Source of the DNA: Allochromatium tepidum
GTDB lineage: Bacteria > Pseudomonadota > Gammaproteobacteria > Chromatiales > Chromatiaceae
DNA: 64,000 nucleotides
Assembly (NCBI RefSeq): GCF_018409545.1
Contig: NZ_AP024563.1
Location: 726,501-790,500 of the forward strand
Reading direction: 5' to 3'
Shown: piece by piece, positions 40,783-52,117 of the stretch
Layout of the letters: the number at the start of each line of letters is the position of its first letter
How positions within the stretch are numbered: the first letter of the stretch is position 1
Made by a program: the position numbers and the translations under genes
The notes under the pieces: model-generated
Told to the model about the DNA's origin: nothing
The model's database searches: none
What the model saw: the letters and a program-made list of their open reading frames with translations, nothing else

Positions 40783-40962
40783 ACGTATCCCCCCGTTTAC
40801 GGGTTATAGCGTTGGAGTTGGCCGATCAATGGTGGCGGCAATCGCAACGTCTGGAATACGGCTTCGGACGAACCGATGTGCCGCCAAAAAACGGCACCGA
40901 ACTTTAACACAAAGAAATTGTCGGTTTCCGAGCGCGTGGCGCTTTTGGTCGTCTTTATTTTC

Positions 40963-42072
40963 TCAATGCTCGGCATTTGTTTTCCGGACTGAATCCGCGT
41001 CCGGCGCGGCGGCGTCCAGATAGCCTTGGAAGGCGGTCGAGGCGATGCCTTTGAAGTCCTCGCCGTCGCGCACGATGAAATAGGCCGCGATCCCCTGAGT
41101 CTCGGCGAGCGCCGGACCATGTTCCTCACCCAACACCATGAGCGCGGTGGCCAACCCATCGACGACCATCCCGACATCGCCGATCACGGTGACCGAGCCG
41201 AGCTTGCGGTCGACCGGGGCGCCGGTCCGAGGGTCGATCTCGTGCGAATAGCGCTTGCCGTCCTTCTCGAAGAAGTTGCGATAGTCGCCCGAGGTCGAGA
41301 GTGCATGTCCCGAGACCGGGACGACGCGATGTACGGCACGTCGGTCGGGCAGCGGCTGTTCGATCGCGATGCCCCAGGGTCGGCCCTTGGCGTTGAGCCC
41401 CTTGGCGCGGATGGCCCCGGCGATGGCGACCATGTAGTCCGTGACGCCGCGCGACTCCAGCCAGTCGACGAGCCGATCCGCGCCATAGCCCTCGCCGAGT
41501 GACGAGAGATCGATGTAGAGATCGCCGCGTGCCTTGCGCACGGCGGGCGGGGAGTCGCGCAGTTCGAGCTTGAGGTAGCCGACGCGCTCGCGCGCGGCCT
41601 GGATCTCGGCCTCGGTGGGCAGGCGGTCGGGGCGACGCTCGGGACCGAAGCCCCAGAGGTTGACCAGCGGGCCGATGGTCACGTCATAGACCCCATCGGT
41701 CAGTTCGGCGATGCGCCGGCCCTCGGCGATGACGGCGAACAGATTCGCGGAGACCGGAATCCAGTCGGTGCTCGGATTGGCGTTCAGGCGCGACAGCTCC
41801 GAGTTCGGATCATAGGTCGAGATCTCGGCGATGACGGCGTCGAGCACCTGGATCAGTTCCTGTTCCAGGGTCTCGGCGCTCAATCCTTGGGGCGGGCGGG
41901 CGATCTTGACCGAGTAATAGGTGCCCATGGTCGGGCCGGACAGCTCGATCATGGGGGTGGTTCGTTCGGCACAGCCGCTCAGGGTGAGCAGCGAGACGAA
42001 GAGTAATGCCGCCTGGGCGGCGAACCCGAGACCCGTGTCGGTGCTCCGCCGGATCGGATGATGAAAGCGCAT
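40963..42072 (-). CDS. apbE: FAD:protein FMN transferase (ApbE)
   Basis: ApbE attaches FMN covalently to threonine in Rnf/Nqr subunits and other targets outside the cytoplasmic membrane. The 369-residue protein has a lipoprotein signal (FVSLLTLSGCAERTTP) and the family motifs PTMGTYYSVKIA, YDPNSELSRLN, GEGYGADRLVDWLES and HEIDPRTGAPV. It lies directly downstream of the rnf remnants on the same strand, which suggests it once served that complex. It may still serve another Rnf/Nqr complex in the cell. Confidence 0.95.
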   Translation of the reverse strand: MRFHHPIRRSTDTGLGFAAQAALLFVSLLTLSGCAERTTPMIELSGPTMGTYYSVKIARPPQGLSAETLEQELIQVLDAVIAEISTYDPNSELSRLNANPSTDWIPVSANLFAVIAEGRRIAELTDGVYDVTIGPLVNLWGFGPERRPDRLPTEAEIQAARERVGYLKLELRDSPPAVRKARGDLYIDLSSLGEGYGADRLVDWLESRGVTDYMVAIAGAIRAKGLNAKGRPWGIAIEQPLPDRRAVHRVVPVSGHALSTSGDYRNFFEKDGKRYSHEIDPRTGAPVDRKLGSVTVIGDVGMVVDGLATALMVLGEEHGPALAETQGIAAYFIVRDGEDFKGIASTAFQGYLDAAAPDADSVRKTNAEH

Positions 42073-42111
42073 GGGGTGGTCCTCGACGACCGAAGTACGG
42101 TGGAGGGCATT

Positions 42112-42876
42112 TTAGGCGGAAATCACCCGGAGCACGCTCATCTCGGCAGCGGTGGTGCACATCAGCAGCACCGCGAAGGCCACGCCCTCGGGATAACCGG
42201 CCCAGGTGCGGATGACATAGATCAGCAGTCCGCAGCCGGCCCCAAAGATGAGCTGACCACGCGCCGAGACGGGCGATGTCACCGGATCAGTCGCGATGAA
42301 GAAGGCCCCGAGCAGGGTTGCGCCCGAGACCAAGTGATAGAGCGGATCGGCATAGTGCGCGGGGTCGAGCAGATGCATGAGCGTGGCCAGCACCGCGATG
42401 GTGCCGAGCAGCGACACCGGGATGTGCCAGGTGATGACGCGCTTGTAGAGCAGGAACAGCCCACCGAACAGGAGCAACAGCGCCGAGGTCTCACCGAGAC
42501 TGCCGGCGACCGTGCCGAGCGCGCCCGAGAGTGGTGTATAGAGATCGGGCAGAATGGTCGCCAGCGTCTCACCCTGGCCCAGCTCGGTGCGCACCTGACC
42601 GAGTACCGTGGCCCCGCTGAAGGCGTCGAAGCCCTGACCGCCGAAGGTGATGGCCGGACTTTCGATCAATCCCGGTGCTTCGGCGGAGAACAGCGGCGTG
42701 GGCGCGACGAAACTCGTCATCTCCAGCGGAAAGGCGATCAGGAGCGCCACGCGCGCGACCATCGCCGGATTGAACAGATTCTGGCCGACACCGCCGAACA
42801 CCTGCTTGGCGACCACTCCGAGCAGACCGCCGAGGGCGAGACCGAGTGTGGTGAGACTGACGATGGCAGTGAACAT
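42112..42876 (-). pseudogene. Fused rnfB'-'rnfD' remnant
   Basis: The first 21 or so residues (MFTAIVSLTTLGLALGGLLG) are the N-terminal membrane anchor of RnfB. The frame then continues without a break as RnfD: AKQVFGGVGQNLFNPAMVAR, a membrane-helix series, and GFDAFSGATVLG, which keeps the SGAT flavinylation site (Thr90). The Fe-S part of RnfB, all of RnfC and the first part of RnfD are gone. The end (FAVLLMCTTAAEMSVL) also diverges from the normal RnfD tail. It is an in-frame 254-residue fusion formed by a multi-kilobase deletion, and electron transfer by it is implausible. Confidence 0.7.
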
Positions 42877-42889
42877 GCTGTTTCGACTC

Positions 42890-43429
42890 CTAGGCCAGTC
42901 CCGCGAAACCCATGAACGCCAGCGATAACAGCCCGGCGGCGATTAAAGCGATGGGCACGCCGGAGAAGGCCGCCGGCACCTGCGCCAGCGCCAGCCGCTC
43001 GCGCATCCCGGCGAAGATGACCATCACCAGGGTGAAGCCGAGCGCCGACCCCAGGCCATAGAGCGCGCTTTGCAGAAAGCTGTGGTCCTCCTGTACGTTC
43101 AGCAGTGCCACGCCCAGCACCGCGCAGTTGGTCGTGATCAGCGGCAGATAGAGCCCCAGCACCTGATAGAGCGTCGGCGAGATCTTGCGCATCGCCAGCT
43201 CGGTGAACTGCACCACGGCGGCGATCACCAGGATGAAGGTGAGGATGCGCAGAAAGCCGAGTCCGAGCGGCTGGAGCAGCGCATGCTCCAGCACCCAGCC
43301 GGCCACCGCCGCCAGGGTCAGGACGAAGGTGGTCGCCAGCCCCATCCCGAGCGCCGAGTCGAGCTTGCCCGACACCCCCATGAAGGGGCACAGCCCGAGA
43401 AACTTGACCGGCACCACGTTCAACGCCAC
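42890..43429 (-). pseudogene. rnfA: rnfA, 5' truncated
   Basis: The protein is RnfA from its conserved block [20 protein letters not shown] through membrane helices to [20 protein letters not shown], about 179 residues. The first 12-15 residues, forming part of the first helix, are missing: the frame is open only from GTG 43429, where the DNA joins head to head with a nifL fragment. RnfA is one of the Na+/H+-pumping Rnf membrane subunits. Without the start and its partners it is probably nonfunctional, although an alternative GTG start is possible. Confidence 0.75.
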
Positions 43430-43715
43430 CCCCGCGCGCGTCTACGAACAACTCTGGCGCACCATCCTCGCGCGCCAGAGCTGGAGCGGCACCCTGGTCA
43501 ACCGCACCAAGTGGGGCGGGGACTATCTGGCGGAGCTGACCATCGCGCCCGTCATCGACCGCGACGGCGATCTCAAGTATTTCCTCGGTATGCACCGTGA
43601 TGTGACAAAGGTGCACGAGTTGGAAGGTGCGGTGCACCAACAGAAGGCACGCCTGGAGACCGGTACTCGATGCCGCACCGGCAATCACCGCCGCCCTGCC
43701 GGCGGAGCCGCGCGA
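43430..43715 (+). pseudogene. nifL: nifL fragment (PAS region)
   Basis: The frame reads [20 protein letters not shown], then GDYLAELTIAPVIDRDGDLKYF and LGMHRDVTKVHELEGAVHQQ, the PAS-domain segment of the nitrogen-fixation regulator NifL. Both ends are lost. Near 43660 a one-base shift moves the continuation (VLDAAPAITAALP) to another frame. In relatives nifL and rnfA lie next to each other, so this is the other half of a collapsed divergent pair. No nifA or nif structural gene is in the window. Confidence 0.65.
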
Positions 43716-43724
43716 GGCCGGGGT

Positions 43725-43932
43725 GCGGGTGAACGTCAACAAACTCCGACATGGCGATGTGGCCATCACGGCTCGGGTCTATGCGCATCTGCGACCTGAC
43801 GACCTGGCCTCGGCCGCCGCCGTTCTCGATCAGCCGAAGCAGAACCGATCAGCGGTGCATTTGCACACTGATTTGCACACTGGAGGGAATGCAGTCGAGT
43901 CAGACATGAAAAAACCGGCCTTAGCCGGTTGA
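43725..43932 (+). pseudogene. Tyrosine recombinase (integrase), 3' fragment
   Basis: The segment reads LRHGDVAITARVYAHLRPDD then LASAAAVLDQ, the box II region and C-terminal tail of phage-type integrases, with the stop at 43930-43932. Everything upstream is missing; the sequence fuses into the nifL fragment. It ends about 16 bases from the 3' end of tRNA-Pro, the usual site for such integrases, so an integrative element once inserted here. Confidence 0.7.
43909..43930 (-). terminator. Intrinsic terminator downstream of tRNA-Pro
   Basis: Reading the minus strand, ACCGGC, a 4-base loop and GCCGGT are followed by a run of T residues (AAAAA at 43909-43913 on the plus strand). It lies just past the tRNA 3' end and also overlaps the end of the integrase remnant. 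Confidence 0.8.
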
Positions 43933-43948
43933 TTTCATTCGAGAAAAT

Positions 43949-44027
<79 letters not shown>

Positions 44028-44040
44028 AATCGATACGCCG

Positions 44041-45009
44041 TCAATACGTGCGAGCGACCGCGAAATCCGCCAGCATGGCGAGTGCGTCGTTCGCGGGCGA
44101 AGCGGGTAGACGTTCGAGAGCGTCTTTGGCCCGTGCCGCGTAGGACTGTGCGAGCTGCGTAGTATAGTCGATCGCATCGGTGGACGCAATAGCCGCCGTG
44201 ACGGATTCGATGCGATCGCGTCCGCCATGCTCGATGGCATCACGTAGCAGGGCGCGCTGCTCGGGCGTGCCGACGTCCATGGCGCGAATGATCGGCAGGG
44301 TCGGCTTGCCTTCGTCGAGATCGTCGCCGACGTTCTTGCCCAGCTCGGCATTATCGACACTGTAGTCGAGCGCATCGTCGACGAGCTGGAAGGCGATGCC
44401 GAGACAGAGACCGTATTCGCGTATGGCGTCCTCGATCTCGGGCGGCGACTCGGCGAGCACGGCGCCGAGTCGGGTGCCGGCCTCGAACAGGGTCGCGGTC
44501 TTGCGGCTGATGACCTCCATGTAGCGCGCCTCGTCCGTGTCCGGATCGCGCTCGTTGAGCAGCTGCAATACCTCGCCCTCGGCGATGCGGTTGGTGGCGT
44601 GCGCCAGCACCTCCATCACCCGCATGCTGCCGACATCGACCATCATCTCGAACGAGCGCGAGTAGAGGAAGTCGCCGACCAGCACGCTGGCGTCGTTGCC
44701 CCAGACCACATTGGCGGTCTCGCGATTGCGCCGCAGTTCCGAGCCGTCGACCACGTCGTCGTGCAGCAGGGTCGAGGTGTGGATGAACTCGACGATGGCC
44801 GCGAGGTCGATGTGGCGCTCGCCGCTATAGCCGCAGGCGCGCGCGGCGAGCAGCACCGAGAGCGGACGCAGCCGCTTGCCGCCGCTGTTGACGATGTAGT
44901 GTCCGATCTGGTTGATCAGCACCACGTCGGATTGAAGTCGGCGCAGGATCAAGGCGTCGACGGCCTTGATGTCCTCGGCGACGGGTTGTCGAATCCTGGA
45001 AAGGTCCAT
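44041..45009 (-). CDS. ispB: Octaprenyl/polyprenyl diphosphate synthase
   Basis: IspB elongates farnesyl diphosphate to the C40-type side chain of quinones. The 322-residue protein has both aspartate-rich motifs: LLHDDVVDGSELRR (first DDxxD region) and LVDDALDYSVD (second). GGKRLRPLSVLLAARACGY is the conserved lysine-arginine block. It is transcribed away from rplU, the usual neighbour in gammaproteobacteria, and it is followed immediately by tRNA-Pro. Confidence 0.95.
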   Translation of the reverse strand: MDLSRIRQPVAEDIKAVDALILRRLQSDVVLINQIGHYIVNSGGKRLRPLSVLLAARACGYSGERHIDLAAIVEFIHTSTLLHDDVVDGSELRRNRETANVVWGNDASVLVGDFLYSRSFEMMVDVGSMRVMEVLAHATNRIAEGEVLQLLNERDPDTDEARYMEVISRKTATLFEAGTRLGAVLAESPPEIEDAIREYGLCLGIAFQLVDDALDYSVDNAELGKNVGDDLDEGKPTLPIIRAMDVGTPEQRALLRDAIEHGGRDRIESVTAAIASTDAIDYTTQLAQSYAARAKDALERLPASPANDALAMLADFAVARTY

Positions 45010-45180
45010 GCGTGTCTGGGATCTATCGTGGAATGGCGGCGGATGCTAGGGGCGGGGGCGAAAGGCTGTCAAGCCGAGCGCCTCCGGCTGTCGATTCGAG
45101 AAGGGTACGCAATTTGGCGCTCCCGGTCGACAGCTTGCCGACATTTGGGCAGTTTTGGACCGGGATGTGGTTTCGGGCGT

Positions 45181-45209
45181 TGACCCAACAGGGATTTTCT
45201 GATTAAATT
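45181..45209 (+). promoter_or_regulatory. Sigma-70 promoter of rplU-rpmA
   Basis: TTGACC (45181-45186) and TTAAAT (45204-45209) are separated by exactly 17 bases and lie about 60 bases before the rplU start. This is a good match to the housekeeping promoter consensus. Confidence 0.7.
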
Positions 45210-45272
45210 CCGCTTCTTTGTTCCGGCGCGGAGCGTCGGCCCTATCCGAACACTCCTGGGGATCTTCAGAAC

Positions 45273-45587
45273 ATGTACGCGGTCATTCAAACCGGTGGCA
45301 AGCAATACCGGGTTTCCGAAGGTGACACGGTCAAGATCGAGAAGCTGACCGCCGAGGCCGGCGACAGCGTCGATTTCGAGCAGGTCTTGATGGTGGCCGA
45401 TGGCGATGATGTCAAGGTCGGCAAGCCTTACCTGGCCGGCGGCAAGGTGACGGCGACCGTCGAGTCGCACGGCCGCGCCAAGAAGGTCAAGATCATCAAG
45501 TTCCGTCGTCGCAAGCATCACATGAAGCGCCAGGGCCACCGTCAGTGGTTCACGGCGGTCAAGATCACCGGCATCAGCGCCGGCTGA
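45273..45587 (+). CDS. rplU: 50S ribosomal protein L21
   Basis: The 104-residue protein starts [17 protein letters not shown], the universal L21 beginning, and contains the signature [19 protein letters not shown] near its end. L21 binds 23S rRNA in the large subunit. rpmA follows after 13 bases; the two form an operon driven from the promoter at 45181. Confidence 0.98.
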   Translation: MYAVIQTGGKQYRVSEGDTVKIEKLTAEAGDSVDFEQVLMVADGDDVKVGKPYLAGGKVTATVESHGRAKKVKIIKFRRRKHHMKRQGHRQWFTAVKITGISAG

Positions 45588-45600
45588 GGAGTCAGCATCC

Positions 45601-47107
<1,507 letters not shown>

Positions 47108-47152
47108 ACACGGATACGATAACAACTTCAACACTCTGAGCGCGGTTGCAGC

Positions 47153-48277
47153 ATGATCTCGCGAGACAGGATTCCAGGTACGCGGCGTTGGGTGGTCAAG
47201 ATCGGCAGTGCGCTCCTGACGCGCGACGGCCAGGGCCTGGAGCGCGCCATGCTGGCGCCCTGGGTCGAGCAGATGAGTGCGCGCCGTCAGGCGGGTCATG
47301 AAATCGTGCTGGTGTCCTCAGGTGCCGTGGCTGAAGGCATGGCGCGCATGGGCTGGCGGCGTCGGCCCAAGACGCTGCATGAGCTGCAAGCGGCGGCGGC
47401 CATCGGTCAGATGGGGCTGGTGCGAGCCTATGAGGACTGTTTCCAGGCGCGCGGACTGCATACGGCCCAGGTGCTGCTGACACGCGACGATCTGTCCGAC
47501 CGCGCGCGCTATCTCAATGCGCGCAGCACGCTGCGCACGCTGCTGAAATTGGGCGTGATCCCGGTCATCAACGAGAACGACACGGTCGCGACCGACGAGC
47601 TACGCTTCGGCGACAACGACACCCTGGCCGCGCTGGTGGCTAATCTGATCGAGGCCGATCTGCTGATCCTGCTCACCGATCAGGATGGGCTTTTCGACCA
47701 GGATCCGCGCAAGAACCCGGACGCCAGGCTCATCCCCGAGACCTGGGTCAGTGATCCGCTGCTCGATGAGGTCGCCGGCGGCAGCGTCACCGGGCTCGGT
47801 ACAGGCGGCATGGTTACGAAGGTGCGTGCGGCGCGTCTGGCGGCACGCTCGGGGACGCCGACCATCATCGCGCCCGGACGGGGTGAGCAGGTCTTGAACC
47901 GCATCGGTGCGGGTGAGTCGGTCGGTACGCTGCTGATTCCCTTCCAGGGGCCGCAGGCGGCGCGCAAGCAGTGGCTGGCGGGTCATCTCCAGGCGCGTGG
48001 TCGGCTGGTGCTGGACGCGGGCGCGGTGCGTGCCTTGCGCGAGAAGGGCACCAGTCTGCTGGCCGTGGGCGTGAAGGCGGTGCAGGGGCGTTTCAATCGC
48101 GGTGAGGTCGTCATCTGTCTCGACGAGGCCGGACAGGAGATCGCGCGCGGTCTGGTCAACTATGACGCGGATGAAGCCGAGCGCATCCGGGGCCGTCCGT
48201 CGTCGAGTTTCGAGTCCATCCTCGGCTATCTCGACGATGAGGAACTGATCCATCGCGACAATCTGGTGTTGACCTGA
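47153..48277 (+). CDS. proB: Glutamate 5-kinase
   Basis: ProB phosphorylates glutamate in the first step of proline synthesis and is feedback inhibited by proline. The 374-residue protein has the amino-acid kinase domain ([43 protein letters not shown]) and a C-terminal PUA domain ([20 protein letters not shown]). It lies 45 bases after obgE, a common pairing. Confidence 0.97.
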   Translation: MISRDRIPGTRRWVVKIGSALLTRDGQGLERAMLAPWVEQMSARRQAGHEIVLVSSGAVAEGMARMGWRRRPKTLHELQAAAAIGQMGLVRAYEDCFQARGLHTAQVLLTRDDLSDRARYLNARSTLRTLLKLGVIPVINENDTVATDELRFGDNDTLAALVANLIEADLLILLTDQDGLFDQDPRKNPDARLIPETWVSDPLLDEVAGGSVTGLGTGGMVTKVRAARLAARSGTPTIIAPGRGEQVLNRIGAGESVGTLLIPFQGPQAARKQWLAGHLQARGRLVLDAGAVRALREKGTSLLAVGVKAVQGRFNRGEVVICLDEAGQEIARGLVNYDADEAERIRGRPSSSFESILGYLDDEELIHRDNLVLT

Positions 48278-48301
48278 CCGGCGGTCATTGCAGCTGGGCC
48301 G

Positions 48302-48526
48302 TCACCGATACTGGGCGTGCTCTTCGAGCGCCGTCATCCGCCAGTTCAATCCCTTCAGGGCGGACCACCCGGCCTGTTCCCTGTAGCCGGTACGGATGGC
48401 CGGCAGATCGACGAAGGGTACGAGAGCTTGTGTCTCCTCGGCAGCCAAGGCAATCAAGGTTCCGGGCGTCGATAGCGCCTGGGACTCGCTGCACACCTTC
48501 GTGCGCACCCCCGCGCTGCGCTCTTG
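48302..48526 (-). pseudogene. Unidentified 3' gene remnant downstream of res
   Basis: On the minus strand a frame without its own start reads TPGTLIALAAEETQALVPFVD then GWSALKGLNWRMTALEEHAQ and stops at 48302-48304. It follows the res stop directly. It looks like the tail of a protein-coding gene whose front was lost; I cannot name a family. It marks the distal edge of the defence island beside proB. Confidence 0.35.
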
Positions 48527-48530
48527 GACA

Positions 48531-51509
48531 TCATGAAGCCGCCAGCACCTCATCCACCGTCCGCGCCACGACATAGTGCGCAGGCGACTCTCCGTCCTCC
48601 TCCAGCGCCTTGAAGTGCGCCTTCCCGCACTCGATCTTGGCCCGCTCCTTGTCCCGCAGATCGTCGGCGAACAAACCGCTCTTCGTCTCGACCACGAAGT
48701 ACAGCCGCTCCGCCCCGTCCTTCTCCACCAGCACCGCCCAGTCCGGGTTGTAGCTGCCGAGCGGCGTCGGCACGGTGAACCAACCCGGCAGCTTCGCGTA
48801 CACCTTGATGGCGTCGTTCTTTTCAAGCTGGTCGCCGAAGGTTCGCTCCGTGTCCGAGTCGTAGACGATCTGCTCGTAGACGCCCTTGTTGGCGTCGAGC
48901 AGGTTCTTGAGGTAGCCGGTCAGCTCCTCTTGCTCGAACAGCTCCTGCGCGTAGTAGTGCTCATCGCCCAGTCGCTGATACTTGATGCCGTCCACCACCG
49001 CCAGCCGCTTGCACCGGTTGATGGCTTCGGCCGTCAGCTCGATGAAGGCCTGCGGGTTGCGCTTAAAGTCCTTGAGGCGCCCGCTGCCGCTCAGGATGCG
49101 CTGGATGCTGCGGCGCGTGAGCTGCGTTCGGTCCTGCAGCTCCGTGAGCAAGTCGGGAAGCTCGATGTCGCCTTCGTCGATCACCACGGTCGCCGCGCCG
49201 TCCCGCTCGGTCGCCTCCACGCCCGCCTTGCCGATGGCGATGTCAGCCTTGCGCCATTGCAAACGCGTCTTCGGGATCGCGGGCGCCTCCCGCACCGCGC
49301 GGATACAGCGCTCGATCAGCTTCTCGTTGTCAAATTGCACCCGATAGGTGGTCTTGTGCTTGATGCGGTCCCACAGCGCCTTGAACTCGGGGCTGTGCAG
49401 CACCGCCTGGCGGGTGCGCACCTGGCGGCGCTCATCGGCGTTCCTGATCTCCAGCCGCCCGGCGAGCTTCTTGAGCACGGCCGTGATCTGGTCGCGTTGC
49501 GCGGCGAAGGGCTCGGGCACCACCAACGTGTCGTCCTTCAGCGCCTGCTTGAGCGAATCCTGAACCTTGCCCTTGGCGTCGATGTACCCCGCGGCCTTGA
49601 GATGTTCCCATAGCGCCCTGGACTGCTCCACGCCAAGCGGCACCGTGCCGCCGTCGGGTTGGCTAACCGGTATGCCGGCGAACTGGTGCGGCTCGACGAC
49701 GCCGAAGCGGATGCCGGTGTCCTCTTCGATCTCCTTCTGCAGGTTTTCGGCGAACTGCTCGTAGCTCTCCATCGCCACCACGGTGAGCGTGTTGACCTCG
49801 AAGCCGCGGACGCGCTCGCCCTGCTGGTTGACGCACAGGCGCAGGCCCCGGCCGATCGTCTGGCGCCGCTCACGTTCGGTCTGGATGTCGCGCAGCGTGC
49901 AGATCTGGAAGACGTTGGGGTTGTCCCAGCCTTCCTTGAGCGCGGAGTGGGAGAAGATAAACTTGAGCGGCGTGTCGAAGCTGAGCAGCTTCTCTTTCTC
50001 CTTCATGATCAGGTTGTAGGCGCGCTCGGCGTTCTCGCGATTGCTGGCGTTGTTCTCGGCGGTGTCGGTCCAGCCGCCCTTCTTGTCGATGGAGAAGTAG
50101 CCGTTGTGCACCTCCTCGGCGGCGCGCGTGAGGTCCACTTCCTGAAAGAGCGTGCGGTAGTCGGGCAGGTTCGCCGCGCGCCGGTACTCCTCCTCGAAGA
50201 TGCGCGCGTAGTCGCCCTTCACCGGGTTGCCGTCGGCGTCGTGCGACCGGTACTTGGCCACCTCGTCGATGAAGAAGAGCGACAGCACCTTGATGCCCTG
50301 CGGCCGCAGGCGCTTCTCCTTGTCGAGATGCTCGCGGATGGTGCGGCGGATCATCTCGCGCTGCACAGCCAGCGCATCCACATCGCCCCAAGCCTGACCC
50401 GGCTTCAGGTACAGCTCGCCGCCGGGTACACGCAGCTCGAGATATTCATTGCCCTTCGCCGCGCGGATCTCGCCGATGCGGCAGTTGGCGTACATCGCCC
50501 GGCCGGTGGTCTGCTCCAGGTTGTCGCCGTCCTGCACGGTGACTTCCTGCCGCCGCACCTTGCCGCCCGCGGTCTGCATGTCCAGCTCGACCCGCGCGCT
50601 GATCGTGCCCTTCTTGTTGCTCACTGAGATCAGGCGCACGTAGGGCTTGTTGTGTGCATCCTCGATCGTGGCCGAGGCCACCTCGATCTGCTTCACCAGC
50701 CGCTTTTCAAAGGCATCCACCGCGTCCAGCCGGTAAACCATGTGGTGCTTGTCCACGTGGGTGGCCGAGTAGCGCAGCGTGCACAGCGGGTTCATCGCGT
50801 CGAGCGCGGCCTTGCCCTGGCCCTGGAGGCCGCCGTCCACGCTCTGCGGCTCGTCCACGATAACGATGGGGCGGGTGGCCTTGATCAGGTCGATGGGCTT
50901 CTCGCCGCCGGTCTTCTCGCTGTCCTTGTAGAGGTTGTTGACATCCTTCTTGTTGATGGCCCCGACGGTGACCACCATGATCTGGATGCCGGCTCTGGTG
51001 GCGAAGTTGCGCACCTGGCCGAGCTTGGCCGAATCGTACAGGAAGTAGTCGAAAGGCACGCCCGCGTACAGGCTCTTGAAGTGCTCCTCGGTGATCTGGA
51101 GCGACTTGTACACACCCTCCTTGATGGCCACCGACGGCACCACGATCACGAACTTGGTGAAGCCGTAGCGCTTGTTCAGCTCGAAGATCGTGCGCAGGTA
51201 GACGTAGGTCTTGCCGGTGCCGGTCTCCATCTCCACCGTGAAGTCGCCCGAGGCCAGGGTCTCCGACGGCGCAAGGCCGTTGCGGATCTGAACGTCGCGG
51301 AGGTTGGCGAGAATCTCATCGTCGAGCAGCGTCAGACGGTTGCCGACGCCAAGGTCTCCGACGCCCGGGTCGCTCTTGGCAAACGCCAGGCTCGTCTGCC
51401 GCGTGACGGTGAACTCCGTGCGGCAGATCTCCTGCCCGCGGAACAGATCACACACCGCCTCGATGGCTTCGAGCTGGTAGTCGAGGTTGGGTTCGAAATG
51501 AAGCTTCAT
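48531..51509 (-). CDS. res: Type III restriction enzyme, Res subunit
   Basis: Res is the ATP-dependent translocase/nuclease of type III restriction systems. From ATG 51509 the protein has 992 residues: a start of the [20 protein letters not shown] type, Walker A METGTGKTYVYLRTIFEL, Walker B-like IVIVDEPQSVDGG, helicase motif VI TIGRGLRLCVNQQGERV, and a C-terminal PD-(D/E)XK nuclease pattern (YNPDWAVLVEKDG, YFVVETKSG). Its ATG overlaps the DUF4276 stop (ATGA), so translation is coupled. All core motifs are present; the system is probably functional. Confidence 0.93.
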   Translation of the reverse strand: MKLHFEPNLDYQLEAIEAVCDLFRGQEICRTEFTVTRQTSLAFAKSDPGVGDLGVGNRLTLLDDEILANLRDVQIRNGLAPSETLASGDFTVEMETGTGKTYVYLRTIFELNKRYGFTKFVIVVPSVAIKEGVYKSLQITEEHFKSLYAGVPFDYFLYDSAKLGQVRNFATRAGIQIMVVTVGAINKKDVNNLYKDSEKTGGEKPIDLIKATRPIVIVDEPQSVDGGLQGQGKAALDAMNPLCTLRYSATHVDKHHMVYRLDAVDAFEKRLVKQIEVASATIEDAHNKPYVRLISVSNKKGTISARVELDMQTAGGKVRRQEVTVQDGDNLEQTTGRAMYANCRIGEIRAAKGNEYLELRVPGGELYLKPGQAWGDVDALAVQREMIRRTIREHLDKEKRLRPQGIKVLSLFFIDEVAKYRSHDADGNPVKGDYARIFEEEYRRAANLPDYRTLFQEVDLTRAAEEVHNGYFSIDKKGGWTDTAENNASNRENAERAYNLIMKEKEKLLSFDTPLKFIFSHSALKEGWDNPNVFQICTLRDIQTERERRQTIGRGLRLCVNQQGERVRGFEVNTLTVVAMESYEQFAENLQKEIEEDTGIRFGVVEPHQFAGIPVSQPDGGTVPLGVEQSRALWEHLKAAGYIDAKGKVQDSLKQALKDDTLVVPEPFAAQRDQITAVLKKLAGRLEIRNADERRQVRTRQAVLHSPEFKALWDRIKHKTTYRVQFDNEKLIERCIRAVREAPAIPKTRLQWRKADIAIGKAGVEATERDGAATVVIDEGDIELPDLLTELQDRTQLTRRSIQRILSGSGRLKDFKRNPQAFIELTAEAINRCKRLAVVDGIKYQRLGDEHYYAQELFEQEELTGYLKNLLDANKGVYEQIVYDSDTERTFGDQLEKNDAIKVYAKLPGWFTVPTPLGSYNPDWAVLVEKDGAERLYFVVETKSGLFADDLRDKERAKIECGKAHFKALEEDGESPAHYVVARTVDEVLAAS

Positions 51510-52117
51510 AGACAGGCCACCACGCCTTGCAGAAAGCATTGAAAACTGCGCGAGCGATTGCGTTCGGGTTCCATGTGTTTGGCAATATTCCGGGCCGCGT
51601 CGATCTTGGGAAAACTGTTACGGTAGATGCCGTTTTGTTTGAGGAAATGGTGCAGCCGCTCCCAGGTGCCGCCGTTGTCGGGATTGTTGAAGGAGTTCGG
51701 GAACCGGACACCGCCCAACGAGGTAAAAGCACGTTGCAGCGCCGCGGTATCGCCCATGAACCAAGCCTCCAGCTCCTCGATGGCGATGCGATTGACCACC
51801 TGGAAAGCAGCACCACCCGTTCCCGCAGCCGTTTTTGTCTGCAATCCGGCGTTGCGAGCCATGTCTTCAAGTTGCCGTTTCAAGGCGTGACAGTCGTCGT
51901 TGTCCCGATCGATCAAGACGATGACCTTGATTTCCTCGCCTCCATCCATCCGCCTTTTGTAGCCGCGGAGCCGGTCAGGGAGCTCTTTCATGAGCCGCCC
52001 CTTGCTGCGCATGTTGATCACCTTCCACTCGGCGCGATTCCCGATGATCTTCGGCAGCAGGTGCCGCAAAGCCTCTTCCATGGAGGGCTCCTCCACGAGC
52101 AGTTCCAGTCGGCTCAT
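51506..52117 (-). CDS. DUF4276-family protein (TOPRIM-like), partner of the AAA ATPase
   Basis: The 203-residue protein has a start [20 protein letters not shown] and a later strand [20 protein letters not shown]. The glutamate pair near residue 9 and Asp70/Asp72 recall a TOPRIM nuclease core, which is how DUF4276 proteins are usually interpreted. It overlaps the AAA ATPase by 4 bases upstream and res by 4 bases downstream. AAA-plus-TOPRIM pairs are common in phage defence (OLD-, AbiL- and PARIS-like systems); which type this is cannot be decided from sequence alone. Confidence 0.75.
   Translation of the reverse strand: MSRLELLVEEPSMEEALRHLLPKIIGNRAEWKVINMRSKGRLMKELPDRLRGYKRRMDGGEEIKVIVLIDRDNDDCHALKRQLEDMARNAGLQTKTAAGTGGAAFQVVNRIAIEELEAWFMGDTAALQRAFTSLGGVRFPNSFNNPDNGGTWERLHHFLKQNGIYRNSFPKIDAARNIAKHMEPERNRSRSFQCFLQGVVACL

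Noticed and set aside
38866-40809. A 647-codon plus-strand open frame opposite hppA
   Set aside because: It mirrors the codons of hppA on the other strand. Its composition (Asp, Gly, Arg, His runs) is typical of an antisense shadow in GC-rich DNA, and hppA itself is unmistakable.
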